64,000 nucleotides of DNA from Acidimicrobiaceae bacterium (GTDB lineage Bacteria; Actinomycetota; Acidimicrobiia; Acidimicrobiales; Aldehydirespiratoraceae). The translations under genes and the position numbers were made by a program. Within the stretch, counting starts at the first letter, position 1. The number at the start of each line of letters is the position of its first letter. Below are positions 37,444 through 46,817 of the stretch, one piece after another. The DNA is taken from the NCBI GenBank assembly GCA_009837445.1, contig VXTM01000042.1, forward strand, positions 62,180 to 126,179, read 5' to 3'. The notes beneath the pieces were generated by a model. The model saw only the letters and a program-made list of their open reading frames with translations. It was not told the origin of the DNA and did not search any database.

Positions 37444-38247
37444 CTAGGGGTGATGGTCGGCCACCGTGGCGTCACGGTCGTAGAGGGCGGTCCAGAGGAC
37501 CAGGCCGTGGGGAGGGGCCGGGCTGGGCGTGGCGCTGCGGTCGCGGGCCGCGATGATGGCGCCGACGTCGGAGGGCTTATGGCGGCCCAGCCCGACCGAC
37601 ACCAGCAGCGCCACCAGCGAGCGCACCATCTGGTGGCAGAACGCGCTGGCCTCGATCTCGAACACAGCGACGTCGCCCTCGAGCCACCACACGGCCCGCC
37701 GCACGGTGCGCACCATCGACTGGCGCTCCTTCGACGGGTTGCGGCGGCAGAACGAGCTGAAGTCGTGCTCGCCCAGCAGCCGGTCGGCGGCGGTGCGCAT
37801 GGCCCGCAGGTCCAGCGGCCGCTCGACATGCCAGCACAGGCCGGCTGCCAGCGGGTTCGGCACCGGCGAGTTCAGCACCCGGTAGCGGTAGACCCGGCCG
37901 GTGCACGACCGGCGGGCGTCGAAGTCGGGGGACGCGACGCTGGCTCTCGACACCGAGATGCGCGGCGCGCACATGCGGTTGATGGCTCGCACCAGCCGGA
38001 CGGGGTCGGCCCTCTCCATGTCGGCGTCGAAGGAGATCACCTGGGCCCGGGCGTGCACGCCGCGGTCGGTCCGGCCCGCGCAGACGATCTCGACCCGATG
38101 GCCCAGCACGCTGGCCAAGGCATCGCCGAGGGTCCCGGCCACCGTGGGCACTGGATCGTTGCGGGCGAATCCGTGGAACTCGGAGCCGTCGTAGGCGACC
38201 GTCATCCGCATGCGGACGACGCCCACCGGTTCAGGACTGGAAGCCAA
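37444..38247 (-). CDS. truA: tRNA pseudouridine(38-40) synthase
   Basis: Modifies U38-U40 of the tRNA anticodon arm. 267 residues; VAYDGSEFHGFARN, catalytic Asp61 in CAGRTDRGVHARAQV, and RYRVLN are present. Start is a TTG at 38247 with GGAGG 7 bases upstream; an ATG at residue 13 is a possible alternative. It follows rplQ by 18 bases. Confidence 0.95.
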   Translation of the reverse strand: MASSPEPVGVVRMRMTVAYDGSEFHGFARNDPVPTVAGTLGDALASVLGHRVEIVCAGRTDRGVHARAQVISFDADMERADPVRLVRAINRMCAPRISVSRASVASPDFDARRSCTGRVYRYRVLNSPVPNPLAAGLCWHVERPLDLRAMRTAADRLLGEHDFSSFCRRNPSKERQSMVRTVRRAVWWLEGDVAVFEIEASAFCHQMVRSLVALLVSVGLGRHKPSDVGAIIAARDRSATPSPAPPHGLVLWTALYDRDATVADHHP

Positions 38248-38265
38248 TCAGAGGCCTCCGGTCTC

Positions 38266-38619
38266 TCAGACCAGTTCGATGCGGGCCATCGGGGCGTTGT
38301 CGCCGTGGCGGGGCCCGAGCTTGACGATCCGGGTGTAACCGCCGGGACGGTCCACGTAGCGGGGGCCGATGTCGTCGAAGAGCTTCGAGGCCATCTCCCG
38401 GTCGCCCAGGAACCTGACGACCTGACGGTGGTTGTGGACCCCACCGCGACGGGCCTTGGTGATCATCTTCTCCGCGATGGGACGCATCGCCTTGGCCTTC
38501 GCCTCGGTGGTGGTGATGCCCTCGGCCGCGATCAGAGACGCCACGAGATTGGCCATCATCAGCTTCTGGTGGCCACTGCTGCCCCCGAAGCGGCGTCCCT
38601 TGCGGGGACGGGCCGGCAT
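38266..38619 (-). CDS. rplQ: 50S ribosomal protein L17
   Basis: 117 residues, at the rim of the exit tunnel. LGGSSGHQKLMMANLVASLI-like N-terminal region (here FGGSSGHQKLMM) and the C-terminal GPRHGDNAPMARIELV are typical. It starts one base after the rpoA stop, the normal end of the alpha operon. Confidence 0.98.
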   Translation of the reverse strand: MPARPRKGRRFGGSSGHQKLMMANLVASLIAAEGITTTEAKAKAMRPIAEKMITKARRGGVHNHRQVVRFLGDREMASKLFDDIGPRYVDRPGGYTRIVKLGPRHGDNAPMARIELV

Positions 38620-38620
38620 G

Positions 38621-39562
38621 TCAGGCCCCGCCCCGTAGCGACAAGCCCCGCTCGTCGAGCTTGGCGATGACCTCGTCGAGGCTCTTCTCGCCGAAATTGG
38701 TGATGGCCAGCAGATCGTCGGGGGTCTTGTCCAGCAGCTCGCTCAGCGTGTTGATCTGCGCCCGCTTGAGACAGTTGCGGGGACGCTCGGTCAGCTCCAG
38801 ATCGTCCACCATGAGCTCGGCTTCAGCTTCACCCTGGGGCGCGGTCGCCACCTCGCCGAGCTCGAGGCCGCGAGGGTCGTCGCTGAGGTCCTCGACCAGC
38901 TCGATGAGGCTGCGCAGGGTGGCACCGGCTGAGGCCACCGCCTCGGCCGGCGAGATAGACCCGTCGGTCTCGACGTCCAGCACCAGCAGGTCGTAGTCGG
39001 TCGACTGCTCGACGCGGGTGGCTTCGACGTTGAAGGCGACCCTCCGCACCGGCGAGTAGATCGAGTCGACCGGTATCACGCCGATGGCTGCTGTCAACTC
39101 CTTGTTCTCCTCGGCGGACACGTAGCCCCGACCCCGAGCGACAGTGATGTCTACCGCCAGGCGGCCGGCCCGGTTCAGGGTGGCGATCGGCGCCTCCGGG
39201 TTGAGGATCTCGACGTCGGGATGGCGCTGGATGTCGGCTGCAGTGACGTCGGCCGGGCCCCGGACATCGAGCCGCAGCGTCACGGGCTCCTCGCAGAGGA
39301 CGACCAGCACCAAGTCTTTGAGGTTCAGGATGATGTCGGTGACGTCCTCGGCCACGCCTGCGATGGTGGCGAACTCGTGGAGGGCGCTGTCGAAGCGGAC
39401 CTGGGTCACGGCCGCTCCGGGTATCGACGAGAGCAGCGTGCGCCGCAGCGAGTTGCCGATCGTATGCCCGAAGCCGGGCTCGAGCGGGCCGATCTCGAAT
39501 TGCTGCCGGTTGCCCTCGGCCGCCTCGCGAAGCTCGACCGTTGGGCGCTGCATTACAAGCAT
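38621..39562 (-). CDS. rpoA: RNA polymerase subunit alpha
   Basis: 313 residues; assembles the core enzyme and contacts UP elements and activators. The ATG at 39562 has GGAG 5 bases upstream; open sequence beyond it is not conserved. The N-terminal domain contains GNSLRRTLLSSIPGAAVT; the C-terminal domain has LELTERPRNCLKRAQINTL. Between rpsD and rplQ, as in the classic alpha operon. Confidence 0.98.
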   Translation of the reverse strand: MLVMQRPTVELREAAEGNRQQFEIGPLEPGFGHTIGNSLRRTLLSSIPGAAVTQVRFDSALHEFATIAGVAEDVTDIILNLKDLVLVVLCEEPVTLRLDVRGPADVTAADIQRHPDVEILNPEAPIATLNRAGRLAVDITVARGRGYVSAEENKELTAAIGVIPVDSIYSPVRRVAFNVEATRVEQSTDYDLLVLDVETDGSISPAEAVASAGATLRSLIELVEDLSDDPRGLELGEVATAPQGEAEAELMVDDLELTERPRNCLKRAQINTLSELLDKTPDDLLAITNFGEKSLDEVIAKLDERGLSLRGGA

Positions 39563-39636
39563 GGGACTCCTCGACTCTGCTGCATAGGGCAGGACCCGGC
39601 CGGCGCCGAGTGCTGCCCCGTGGGTATGGGATCCAA

Positions 39637-40254
39637 CTACTTCGAGTACAGCTCGACGATGAGCTGCTCCCGGATCGGCACGTCGATCTGCTCGCGTATG
39701 GGCAGGTCGCGCACCGTGGCCGTGAAGGCATCGGCGCCGCGGTCGATCCAGGCGGGCGGGTTGCGATCGAGCACGTCCACATTCCACTGGATCGTGGACG
39801 AGTCGCGGATCTTGGCCCGCAGCTCGATGACGTCGCCCTTGCGCAGCCGGTAGCTGGGGATCGTTACCCGGGAGCCGTTCACGTTGACATGGCCGTGGTT
39901 GACCATCTGGCGGGCCTGGGGCCGGGTGGCGCCCCAGCCCATGCGGTAGACGAAGTTGTCGAGCCGCAACTCCAGGAAGCGCAGCATGTTCTCGCCGGTC
40001 ACGCCCTGGCGACGGCTGGCCTCCGCGAAAAGGTTGCGGAACTGGCGCTCGGTGAGCCCGTAGGTGTGGCGGGCCTTCTGCTTCTCCTGCATCTGCACCA
40101 GGAACTCTGATGCGGTGTTGCGCCGCCGCGAGCGGCCCCGCTCGCCGGGAGGGTACGGTCGCCGGTCGAGGGCGATCGCCTCGCCCTTGGTACCCCAGAT
40201 GTTGGTGTTGAGCCGGCGCGACACCCGCGCCTTGGGTCCCGTGTAGCGCGACAT
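39637..40254 (-). CDS. rpsD: 30S ribosomal protein S4
   Basis: 205 residues; nucleates 30S assembly. Begins MSRYTGPKARVSRRL; the S4 RNA-binding domain is LELRLDNFVYRMG through VNHGHVNVNG. The zinc-binding Cys cluster of some S4 proteins is absent, so this is the Cys-minus form. It starts one base after the rpsK stop. Confidence 0.98.
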   Translation of the reverse strand: MSRYTGPKARVSRRLNTNIWGTKGEAIALDRRPYPPGERGRSRRRNTASEFLVQMQEKQKARHTYGLTERQFRNLFAEASRRQGVTGENMLRFLELRLDNFVYRMGWGATRPQARQMVNHGHVNVNGSRVTIPSYRLRKGDVIELRAKIRDSSTIQWNVDVLDRNPPAWIDRGADAFTATVRDLPIREQIDVPIREQLIVELYSK

Positions 40255-40255
40255 G

Positions 40256-40654
40256 TCAGACCCTTCTGCGCTTGGGCTGCCGGCAGCCGTTGTGCGGCAC
40301 GGGCGTCACATCGGTGATGCCGGTCACGTCGATGCCGACGTTCTGCAGCGAGCGGATGGCGGTCTCGCGACCCGAGCCGGGTCCCTTGACCTGAACGTCG
40401 ACCTTGCGCAGGCCGTGTTCCATGGCCTTGCGGGCCGCCTGCTCGGCCGCCATCTGCGCCGCGAACGGCGTCGACTTGCGGGAGCCCTTGAAGCCCACGT
40501 TGCCGGCCGACGCCCAGGACACGACGTTGCCCTGAAGGTCGGTGATGGTGATGATCGTGTTGTTGAACGAGCTCTTGATGTGGGCAACGCCGTGAGTGAC
40601 GTTCTTGCGCTCACGCTTCCGGGTGCGTCTCCGGTCAGAGGATGGTTTCGCCAT
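40256..40654 (-). CDS. rpsK: 30S ribosomal protein S11
   Basis: 132 residues, platform of the 30S subunit. [20 protein letters not shown] and the C-terminal [18 protein letters not shown] are diagnostic. 13 bases after rpsM. Confidence 0.98.
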   Translation of the reverse strand: MAKPSSDRRRTRKRERKNVTHGVAHIKSSFNNTIITITDLQGNVVSWASAGNVGFKGSRKSTPFAAQMAAEQAARKAMEHGLRKVDVQVKGPGSGRETAIRSLQNVGIDVTGITDVTPVPHNGCRQPKRRRV

Positions 40655-40667
40655 TGCTGCCAGTCGC

Positions 40668-41045
40668 CTACTTCTTGACCTTCTTCTTGCCGGCCACCGT
40701 GCGCTTGGGGCCCTTGCGGGTGCGGGCGTTGGTGTGGGTCCGCTGACCCCGCACGGGAAGCCCGCGGCGGTGCCGCAGCCCCTGGTAGCAGCCGATCTCC
40801 ATCTTGCGCTTGATGTCCTGGGACACCTCCCGCCGCAGGTCGCCCTCCACCCTGACGTTGGCGTCGATGAAGCCGCGCAGCCGCGCCACCTCGTCGTCGG
40901 TGAGGTTCCGCACCCGGGTGTCGGGATTGATCTCGGCCGCCTGGCAGATCTGCTGGGCGGTGCTGCGTCCGATGCCGTAGATGTAGGTCAACGAGATCTC
41001 GACCCGCTTCTCGCGGGGGATGTCGACGCCGGAGATACGCGCCAT
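40668..41045 (-). CDS. rpsM: 30S ribosomal protein S13
   Basis: 125 residues, head of 30S, contacts the P-site tRNA and subunit bridge. [26 protein letters not shown] at the start (only partly quoted family pattern) and [16 protein letters not shown] near the Lys-rich C-terminus. 34 bases after rpmJ. Confidence 0.98.
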   Translation of the reverse strand: MARISGVDIPREKRVEISLTYIYGIGRSTAQQICQAAEINPDTRVRNLTDDEVARLRGFIDANVRVEGDLRREVSQDIKRKMEIGCYQGLRHRRGLPVRGQRTHTNARTRKGPKRTVAGKKKVKK

Positions 41046-41079
41046 CTAGTCCTGCTTCCCTGGTGAGGTGAGCACCGTC

Positions 41080-41193
41080 TCAGCCCTGCCTCTGCTTGTG
41101 ACGGGCGTTGTCGCAGATCACCATGACGCGCCCGCGCCGGCGGATGACCTTGCAGCGGTCGCAGATCTTCTTGACGCTCGGTCGGACCTTCAT
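41080..41193 (-). CDS. rpmJ: 50S ribosomal protein L36
   Basis: 37 residues. [20 protein letters not shown] with a zinc ribbon formed by the CDRC pair, a later Cys and a His (CDNARH). Cys-plus form. It lies 13 bases after infA; it is too short to show up in most length-filtered ORF lists. Confidence 0.97.
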   Translation of the reverse strand: MKVRPSVKKICDRCKVIRRRGRVMVICDNARHKQRQG

Positions 41194-41206
41194 GGATATT
41201 CGATGC

Positions 41207-41431
41207 TCACTTGTAGCGATAGGTGATTCGCCCCCGCTGGAGGTCGTAGGGCGTGACTTCGACCTGGACGCGGTCTCCGGGGAGTATCCGGATGTAGTGC
41301 ATCCGCATCTTGCCCGAGATGTGGGCCAGCACGTAGTGGCCATTCTCGAGCTCCACGCGGAACATCGCGTTGGGAAGGGACTCCGTGACGGTTCCCTCCA
41401 ATACGATCGCGTCCTCTTTGGGTTTCGGCAG
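41207..41431 (-). CDS. infA: Translation initiation factor IF-1, apparent CTG start
   Basis: 74 residues, S1-like OB fold that blocks the ribosomal A site during initiation. The conserved protein begins at [16 protein letters not shown] and ends GRITYRYK. The codon at the expected start is CTG (41431-41429), with a strong AGGAGG 7 bases upstream; no ATG, GTG or TTG lies close. The next in-frame ATG upstream (41485) would add 18 unconserved residues and place the AGGAGG inside the coding region. A separate promoter precedes it at 41498-41526. The map gene usually found between adk and infA is missing. Confidence 0.93.
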   Translation of the reverse strand: MPKPKEDAIVLEGTVTESLPNAMFRVELENGHYVLAHISGKMRMHYIRILPGDRVQVEVTPYDLQRGRITYRYK

Positions 41432-41497
41432 TGTCTGGCCTCCTGTGGGGTGAGCCCCGGTCGGCGCGCGTCGGCGCCGGCCCAAGGCCGAAAGGCA

Positions 41498-41526
41498 ACG
41501 CTACCTGCGACGAAGCGCCCATCCAA
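41498..41526 (-). promoter_or_regulatory. Putative promoter of infA-alpha operon
   Basis: TTGGAT (41526-41521), a 17-base spacer and TAGCGT (41503-41498) on the minus strand, in the 111-base gap between adk and infA. Predicted leader is about 60 bases and GC-rich, ending in AGGAGG. Confidence 0.5.
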
Positions 41527-41542
41527 CCCGCCAACCGGCGTG

Positions 41543-42115
41543 TCAGCTGCGATGGCGCTCGACGGCGGCTACCACCCGATCGAACACCTCATCGGGGGTC
41601 CCCACGCCGTCGATGGTCGCCAGCAGCCCGCGTGCATCGAACCAGTCGAGCAGGGGCGCGGTCTGCTCCTCATACAGCTCGAGCCGGCGCTGGATCGCCT
41701 CCAGCGTGTCGTCCGAGCGCCCCCGGTCCAGCATCCGGGCCGTGACCACCTCGATGGGAACGTCGATGTTCACGGCCACGTCGAGCCGGTGGCCCAACCC
41801 GTCCAGGATGGCCTCCAGAGCATCGGCCTGGTCGCTGGTCCGCGGGAAGCCGTCCAGGAGGACGCCCCCGGCCGCGATGTCGGCACCGGCCAGGCGGTCG
41901 CGCACGATGCCGTTCATGATGTCGTCGCCCACCAGCCCGCCCGAGTCCATGACCGCCTTGGCCTGCCGGCCCAGTTCGGTGCCCGCGGCCACCGCGGCTC
42001 GCAGCACGTCGCCGGTGGAGAGATGGACACAGCCGAAGGTCTGCACGAGGCGCTCCGACTGCGTTCCCTTGCCCGAGCCCTGCCGGCCCAGGATCACCAT
42101 GCGAAGGGGAGCCAT
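41543..42115 (-). CDS. adk: Adenylate kinase (short form)
   Basis: Interconverts 2 ADP with ATP and AMP. 190 residues; P-loop [33 protein letters not shown] and LDRGRSDDT. The long zinc-bearing LID insertion is absent, so it is the short bacterial form. ATG at 42115 lies just after the secY stop and is probably translated by coupling; there is no Shine-Dalgarno. Confidence 0.97.
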   Translation of the reverse strand: MAPLRMVILGRQGSGKGTQSERLVQTFGCVHLSTGDVLRAAVAAGTELGRQAKAVMDSGGLVGDDIMNGIVRDRLAGADIAAGGVLLDGFPRTSDQADALEAILDGLGHRLDVAVNIDVPIEVVTARMLDRGRSDDTLEAIQRRLELYEEQTAPLLDWFDARGLLATIDGVGTPDEVFDRVVAAVERHRS

Positions 42116-42118
42116 CAA

Positions 42119-43447
42119 CTACTTGAGGAAGCCCTCGTAGTTCCTCATCATCAGCTGGCTGTCGATCTGCTTCATGGTCTCGAGGGCCACACCGACCGCG
42201 ATCAGCAGCGAGATGCCTCCGAAGGCGAAGTTGAACGCCCCCGCGCCCGAACCGGGATTCACGTCGGTGCCGATGGTGACCGCCACCAGGATCGAGGGAA
42301 CCAGCGCGACGGCGGCGATGAACAGCGACCCGGGCAGGGTGATGCGCGACAGGATCTTGGCCAGGTAGCGCTCGGTCTGGACACCGGGACGGATGCCGGG
42401 GATGAACCCGCCCTGCTTGCGGATCGTGTCCGCCTGCTTGACCGGATCGAAGGTGATGGCCGTGTAGAAGTAAGCGAACCCGATGATCATCAGCCCGTAG
42501 AAGAACATGTACACCGGGCTGGTCGGCAGGGTGAGATGGTCGTTGACGAAGTCCTTGATGCTGCCGCCGATGCCCCCGTCTGGCATGGCCGCTCCGATCA
42601 GCGTGGGCAAGTACAGCACCGAGCTGGCGAAGATGATCGGTATCACGCCCGACTGGTTGACCTTCAGCGGGATGTAGGTGCTCTGCCCGCCGTACATCCG
42701 CCGGCCCACGACCCGCTTGGCGAACTGCACCGGTATGCGACGCTGGCCCTGCTCCACGAAGACGATGCACACCAGCAGGATCAGCGCCACCGCCACGAAG
42801 CCCACCAGCGCGCCGTTGCCGTTGTTGGCCCGGACCGCGGTGAGCTGGGCCGGCAGCGCCGACACGACACTCGTGAAGATCAGCAGCGACATGCCGTTGC
42901 CGATACCTCGCTGGGTGATGAGCTCCCCCATCCACATGAGCAGGGCCGTGCCGGTGGTCAGCGTCAGGACCACCACGAACACCACCCAGACGGTGAAGTC
43001 GGGCAGCAGGTCGATCCCGCCGACCAGCGCGCCGCTGTGGAACAGGAACGCGAAGCTGGTCGACTGCAGCAGGGCGATGCCGACGGTCAGGTAGCGGGTC
43101 CACTGGGTGATCTTGCGCTGGCCCACCGCTCCCTGCTGCTGCCACTGCTCGATGCGGGGGATCACCACGCCCAGGATCTGCATGATGATCGAGGCCGTGA
43201 TGTAGGGCATGATGCCCAGTGCGAAGATGGCGAACTGGGTGAGCGCCCCGCCCGAGAAGAGCTGGACGAACCCGAGGATCCCGCCCGAAGTGTTGGCCTG
43301 GTCCCGCATCAACTGGACCGCGTCGGTGTCCACGTAGGGCGCCGGGATGAAGGCCCCGAGCCGGTAAACGCCCAGGATGAACAGGGTGAACAGGATCTTG
43401 TTGCGCAGATCCGGGATGCGGAACATGTTGAGGACCCGGTTCAGCAC
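42119..43447 (-). CDS. secY: Protein translocase subunit SecY
   Basis: Main channel subunit of the Sec translocon, 442 residues with ten predicted membrane helices. First helix near residues 18-38 (FTLFILGVYRLGAFIPAP), the cytoplasmic loop with QRKITQWTRYLTVG, and the C-terminal helix ending NYEGFLK. GTG start at 43447 with GGGGAG 6 bases upstream. Between rplO and adk, the normal end of the spc operon. Confidence 0.98.
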   Translation of the reverse strand: MLNRVLNMFRIPDLRNKILFTLFILGVYRLGAFIPAPYVDTDAVQLMRDQANTSGGILGFVQLFSGGALTQFAIFALGIMPYITASIIMQILGVVIPRIEQWQQQGAVGQRKITQWTRYLTVGIALLQSTSFAFLFHSGALVGGIDLLPDFTVWVVFVVVLTLTTGTALLMWMGELITQRGIGNGMSLLIFTSVVSALPAQLTAVRANNGNGALVGFVAVALILLVCIVFVEQGQRRIPVQFAKRVVGRRMYGGQSTYIPLKVNQSGVIPIIFASSVLYLPTLIGAAMPDGGIGGSIKDFVNDHLTLPTSPVYMFFYGLMIIGFAYFYTAITFDPVKQADTIRKQGGFIPGIRPGVQTERYLAKILSRITLPGSLFIAAVALVPSILVAVTIGTDVNPGSGAGAFNFAFGGISLLIAVGVALETMKQIDSQLMMRNYEGFLK

Positions 43448-43460
43448 AGCCTTCTCCCCG

Positions 43461-43955
43461 TCAGCGGTTGGTGTGCTGGTTGTAGCTGCCGTGCGGTGGC
43501 CGGCGGTCGCCCCACGGCAGCGGCATGATCTCGACGCTGCCTCCGGCCGCCGCGATGGCCGCGGCGGCGCTCTCGGACACTGCGTGGGCCTGCACCCGCA
43601 CCGCTCGATGGAGCTCGCCCCGGCCCAGCACCTTCACCAGTGCCTTCTTGCCCACGAGGCCCCGCTCGCGGAGTATCTCGGGCGAGATCTCGTCGAGTCC
43701 GGACTCCTCGATGGTGTCGAGGTTGATCGGCTGGTACTCCACGCGGAAGGGGTTGGTGAAACCGCGCCACTTGGGGACGCGGCGCAGCAGCGGCATCTGC
43801 CCACCTTCGAAGCCCACCGGCACCTTGCTGCGGGCCTTCTGGCCCTTCATGCCACGGCCCGCGGTTTTGCCGCCGCGCCCGCCGATGCCGCGGGCTACCC
43901 GCTTGGCCCGCTTGCGCGACCCCGGGTCGGCTCTCAAGTCGTGCAGCTTCGTCAC
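43461..43955 (-). CDS. rplO: 50S ribosomal protein L15
   Basis: 164 residues, late 50S assembly. KLHDLRADPGSRKRAKRVARG, the Gly-rich GIGGRGGKTAGRGMKGQKAR segment (only 20 residues given) and the C-terminal globular domain are typical. GTG start at 43955 overlaps the rpmD stop by 4 bases. Confidence 0.97.
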   Translation of the reverse strand: MTKLHDLRADPGSRKRAKRVARGIGGRGGKTAGRGMKGQKARSKVPVGFEGGQMPLLRRVPKWRGFTNPFRVEYQPINLDTIEESGLDEISPEILRERGLVGKKALVKVLGRGELHRAVRVQAHAVSESAAAAIAAAGGSVEIMPLPWGDRRPPHGSYNQHTNR

Positions 43956-44134
43956 CCGTCCACCTCCTCGACGGAGACCAGGTGGGGAACCCTATCGATC
44001 ATGCCGCGGATCTCGGGGCGGTCGGGCAGGGTGTTGCTCCTGCCGATCCGTCCCAGGCCGAGGGCCCGCAGCGTACCGCGCTGCTTGGGCTTGGTGCCGA
44101 TCGCGGAGCGGGTCTGGGTCACCAGCAGGGCCAT
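43952..44134 (-). CDS. rpmD: 50S ribosomal protein L30
   Basis: 60 residues: [20 protein letters not shown], then LRALGLGRIGRSNTLPD, the single L30 ferredoxin-like fold. The ATG at 44134 shares a base with the rpsE stop (TGATG) and the stop overlaps rplO, so translation is coupled on both sides. Confidence 0.97.
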   Translation of the reverse strand: MALLVTQTRSAIGTKPKQRGTLRALGLGRIGRSNTLPDRPEIRGMIDRVPHLVSVEEVDG

Positions 44135-44718
44135 CACTCCTCCTCCGCCTCGTAGTCCCGCTGGGCGGCGGCCGCCCGGTCGATGCGGGTGGCCTGGTAG
44201 GCGTCCCACAGACCCTTCGGCAGGAACTCCTCGGGGTCCAGGCCCCGCATGCGGGCGACTTCGTCGGGGCGCCGCAACGCCTGCAGGCCGCTGATGGTGG
44301 CCCGGGCGACGTTGATGTGGTTGGGCGAGCCGAGCGACTTGCACAGCACGTCGCCGATGCCGGCCTCCTCGAGGATCGCCCTGGCCGCACCGCCCGCGAT
44401 CACGCCCGTACCGGGGGCCGCGGGCTTGAGCAGCACGCGGCCGGCCCCGGTGGTGCCGATGACCGGGTGCATGATGGTCGTGCCCGCCATCGCCACCTCG
44501 AACACGTTGCGCCTGGCCTCCTCGGTGCCCTTCTGGATGGCCAGCGGCACCTCCTTGGCCTTGCCGTAGCCGAGCCCCACCCGGCCGGCCCCGTCGCCGA
44601 TCACCACCAGAGCGGTGAAGGAGAAGCGGCGGCCGCCCTTGACGACCTTGGCCACCCGGTTGATGTTTATTACCCGCGACTCGCGCAGCGGCGGGCCCAT
44701 CGTGCGCTCCTCAGCCAT
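44134..44718 (-). CDS. rpsE: 30S ribosomal protein S5
   Basis: 194 residues; decoding fidelity and 30S neck. [19 protein letters not shown], then [20 protein letters not shown], and the C-terminal domain with [20 protein letters not shown]-terminal tail rich in Arg/Ala and Glu extends it a little beyond the common length. One-base overlaps with rplR and rpmD. Confidence 0.98.
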   Translation of the reverse strand: MAEERTMGPPLRESRVININRVAKVVKGGRRFSFTALVVIGDGAGRVGLGYGKAKEVPLAIQKGTEEARRNVFEVAMAGTTIMHPVIGTTGAGRVLLKPAAPGTGVIAGGAARAILEEAGIGDVLCKSLGSPNHINVARATISGLQALRRPDEVARMRGLDPEEFLPKGLWDAYQATRIDRAAAAQRDYEAEEE

Positions 44719-45083
44719 CAGAACTCCAATCCGGCAGAGCGCGCCGCGTTGGCGAGCTCGGCCACCCTGCCGTGATAGCGGTAGCCGCCCCGGTCGAACA
44801 CGACGCTCTTGATGCCGGCGTCGAGGGCCCGCTGCCCTATCAGCGTCCCCACCGATCGGGCCGCAGCCACGTTGCCCCCCGGGTCCGAGCGCAGCCCGGC
44901 CTCGAGCGTGGAGGCCGATGCCAGCGTCGTGCCGGCGTCGTCGTCGATGAGCTGGGCCGAGATGTGCCTGCTCGACCGGAACACCGACAGCCGGGGCCGC
45001 TCGGCCGTGCCGCGCACCTTCTTGCGGACGCGCCGGTGCCGGCGGATCCGGCCCTGCCGGCGCGTCTTGGCCTGATCAACCAT
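44718..45083 (-). CDS. rplR: 50S ribosomal protein L18
   Basis: 121 residues; binds 5S rRNA. The basic N-terminus ([20 protein letters not shown]) and [20 protein letters not shown] are diagnostic; ends [15 protein letters not shown]. The ATG at 45083 follows rplF by 2 bases; a longer frame upstream only reads through rplF. Confidence 0.98.
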   Translation of the reverse strand: MVDQAKTRRQGRIRRHRRVRKKVRGTAERPRLSVFRSSRHISAQLIDDDAGTTLASASTLEAGLRSDPGGNVAAARSVGTLIGQRALDAGIKSVVFDRGGYRYHGRVAELANAARSAGLEF

Positions 45084-45085
45084 GG

Positions 45086-45625
45086 CTACTTCGCCGCCTT
45101 CCCGGCCTTGCGCTTGACTCGCTCGTCGATATACCGGATGCCCTTGCCCTTGTAGGGCTCGGGCGGGCGCCACTTCCTGATGTCGGCGGCCACCTGGCCT
45201 ACGAGCTGCTTGTCGATGCCCTTGACGAGGATCTGGGTGCGCTGCGGCACCTCGAACTCCACGCCGGTAGGGGCGGTGATCTTCACGGTGTGGCTGAAGC
45301 CGAGGGCCAGCTCAAGCGACGCGGGCGTGGACTCGGCGACCCGGTAGCCGACTCCCTGGATTCGCAGTTCCTTGGTGAACCCCTCGCTGACGCCGGTCAC
45401 CATGTTCTGCACCAGCGAACGGGTGAGCCCGTGCAGTGACTTGCTCCGGGCGGTGTCGTCGGGGCGCTCCACGAGCAGCGCGCCGTCGGCCGGGCGCACG
45501 GTGATCTCGCCGGGCAGTTCCCGGCTGAGCGTTCCCTTGGTCCCGGTCACGACGACGGTGCGGCCCTCGACGGCCACATCCACCCCGCTCGGGATCGTGA
45601 TGGGGGCGCTTCCCACGCGACTCAT
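45086..45625 (-). CDS. rplF: 50S ribosomal protein L6
   Basis: 179 residues, two similar domains, near the factor-binding site. [15 protein letters not shown] at the start and the C-terminal [19 protein letters not shown] are standard. Confidence 0.98.
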   Translation of the reverse strand: MSRVGSAPITIPSGVDVAVEGRTVVVTGTKGTLSRELPGEITVRPADGALLVERPDDTARSKSLHGLTRSLVQNMVTGVSEGFTKELRIQGVGYRVAESTPASLELALGFSHTVKITAPTGVEFEVPQRTQILVKGIDKQLVGQVAADIRKWRPPEPYKGKGIRYIDERVKRKAGKAAK

Positions 45626-45641
45626 AGCCTTCTCCCGCCTC

Positions 45642-46046
45642 TCACCAGACGTAGCAGAGGATCTCGCCGCCCATGCGGTTCTTCCTCGCTTCGCGGTCGC
45701 TCATCAGGCCCCGGTTGGTCGACACCACGGCCACGCCGAGCCCGCCCTGGACCCGCGGGATCTCGTCCCGCTTCCGGTAGATGCGCAGCCCGGGCTTGGA
45801 GATGCGCTTCAGCCCGCGAATGACCCGGTCCCGCTCGGGCGAGTACTTCATCTCGATCGTCAGGGTCTTGCCGGGCCGGGGCGCGTTGTCGCTCTCGGCG
45901 TAGGCCGCGATGTAGCCCTCCCGGCGCAGCACCTCGGCCAGCGCGAGCTTTCGCTTCGACGAGGGCATGGACACCTCGTCGTGCATGGCCACGTTGGCGT
46001 TGCGTATGCGGGTCAGCATGTCGGCGATCGGGTCTGTCATCGTCAT
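45642..46046 (-). CDS. rpsH: 30S ribosomal protein S8
   Basis: 134 residues; central-domain 16S binder and translational repressor of the spc operon in Escherichia coli. [16 protein letters not shown] at the start, [14 protein letters not shown] in the C-terminal domain. The ATG at 46046 has GAGGTGA 7 bases upstream; an ATG two codons on is an alternative. Confidence 0.98.
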   Translation of the reverse strand: MTMTDPIADMLTRIRNANVAMHDEVSMPSSKRKLALAEVLRREGYIAAYAESDNAPRPGKTLTIEMKYSPERDRVIRGLKRISKPGLRIYRKRDEIPRVQGGLGVAVVSTNRGLMSDREARKNRMGGEILCYVW

Positions 46047-46058
46047 CGGCTAATCACC

Positions 46059-46244
46059 TCACCAACTCGCCTTCTTCACGCCGGGCAACTCCCCGGCGTG
46101 GGCCAGGTCGCGGAGGCAGATGCGGCACAGGCTGAACTTGCGGTACACGGATCGGGGTCGGCCGCACTTGCGGCACCGCGTGTAGGCCCGCACCTTGAAC
46201 TTGGGGGTGCGCTGCTGCTTCTGGACGAGGGCCTTCTTAGCCAT
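46059..46244 (-). CDS. rpsN: 30S ribosomal protein S14, type Z (zinc)
   Basis: 61 residues with two Cys pairs (CRKC at 24-27 and CRIC at 40-43) forming a zinc ribbon, followed by [18 protein letters not shown]. The short zinc form; a Cys-free paralogue induced by zinc limitation could exist elsewhere. Confidence 0.98.
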   Translation of the reverse strand: MAKKALVQKQQRTPKFKVRAYTRCRKCGRPRSVYRKFSLCRICLRDLAHAGELPGVKKASW

Positions 46245-46247
46245 CGG

Positions 46248-46817
46248 TCATTGCCCCTCTCGCCGGAACGGGAACCCGAACGCCTCCAGAAGCGCCCGGC
46301 CCTCCGTGTCGGTCTTGGCTGTGGTGACGATCGTGATGTCCATCCCCCGGGTGGCGTCGACCTTGTCGTAGTCGATCTCCGGGAAGATGAGCTGCTCGGT
46401 GATTCCGAACGTGTAGTTGCCGCTGCCGTCGAAGGACTTCAGCGACAGCCCGCGGAAGTCGCGGATGCGGGGGATGGCCAGCGAGATGAGCCGGTCGAAG
46501 AACTCGTACATCCGGTCGCCCCGCAGGGTGACCTTGCAGCCGATGGCCATGCCGGTGCGCAGCTTGAAGCTGGCCAGGGACCGCTTGGCCCGGGTGATGA
46601 CCGGCTTCTGGCCCGAGATCACCGCCAGGTCGGCCAGCGCGCCCTCCAGCAGTTTGGCCTGGGTGGTGGCGTCGCCGACGCCCATGTTGAGCACGATCTT
46701 GTCGAGCCTGGGCACCATCATCACGTTCGAGAGCCCCAGCTGCTCGATCAGGGACCGCTTGACCTCGTCCTCGAACGAGGCTCGTAGCCGGGGCCGGTAG
46801 TCGGTGGCCGTGGTCAT
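46248..46817 (-). CDS. rplE: 50S ribosomal protein L5
   Basis: 189 residues; binds 5S rRNA and contacts P-site t[39 protein letters not shown] (family RNA-binding region) and [13 protein letters not shown] near the end. The ATG overlaps the rplX stop (ATGA). Confidence 0.98.
   Translation of the reverse strand: MTTATDYRPRLRASFEDEVKRSLIEQLGLSNVMMVPRLDKIVLNMGVGDATTQAKLLEGALADLAVISGQKPVITRAKRSLASFKLRTGMAIGCKVTLRGDRMYEFFDRLISLAIPRIRDFRGLSLKSFDGSGNYTFGITEQLIFPEIDYDKVDATRGMDITIVTTAKTDTEGRALLEAFGFPFRREGQ

Noticed and set aside
41432..41485. ATG at 41485 as infA start
   Set aside because: Adds 18 unconserved residues and leaves the AGGAGG just before the conserved start inside the coding region.
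41108..43528. Long plus-strand open frame opposite infA-adk-secY
   Set aside because: Shadow of well-identified genes; low-complexity His/Arg/Glu-rich translation and no start signals.
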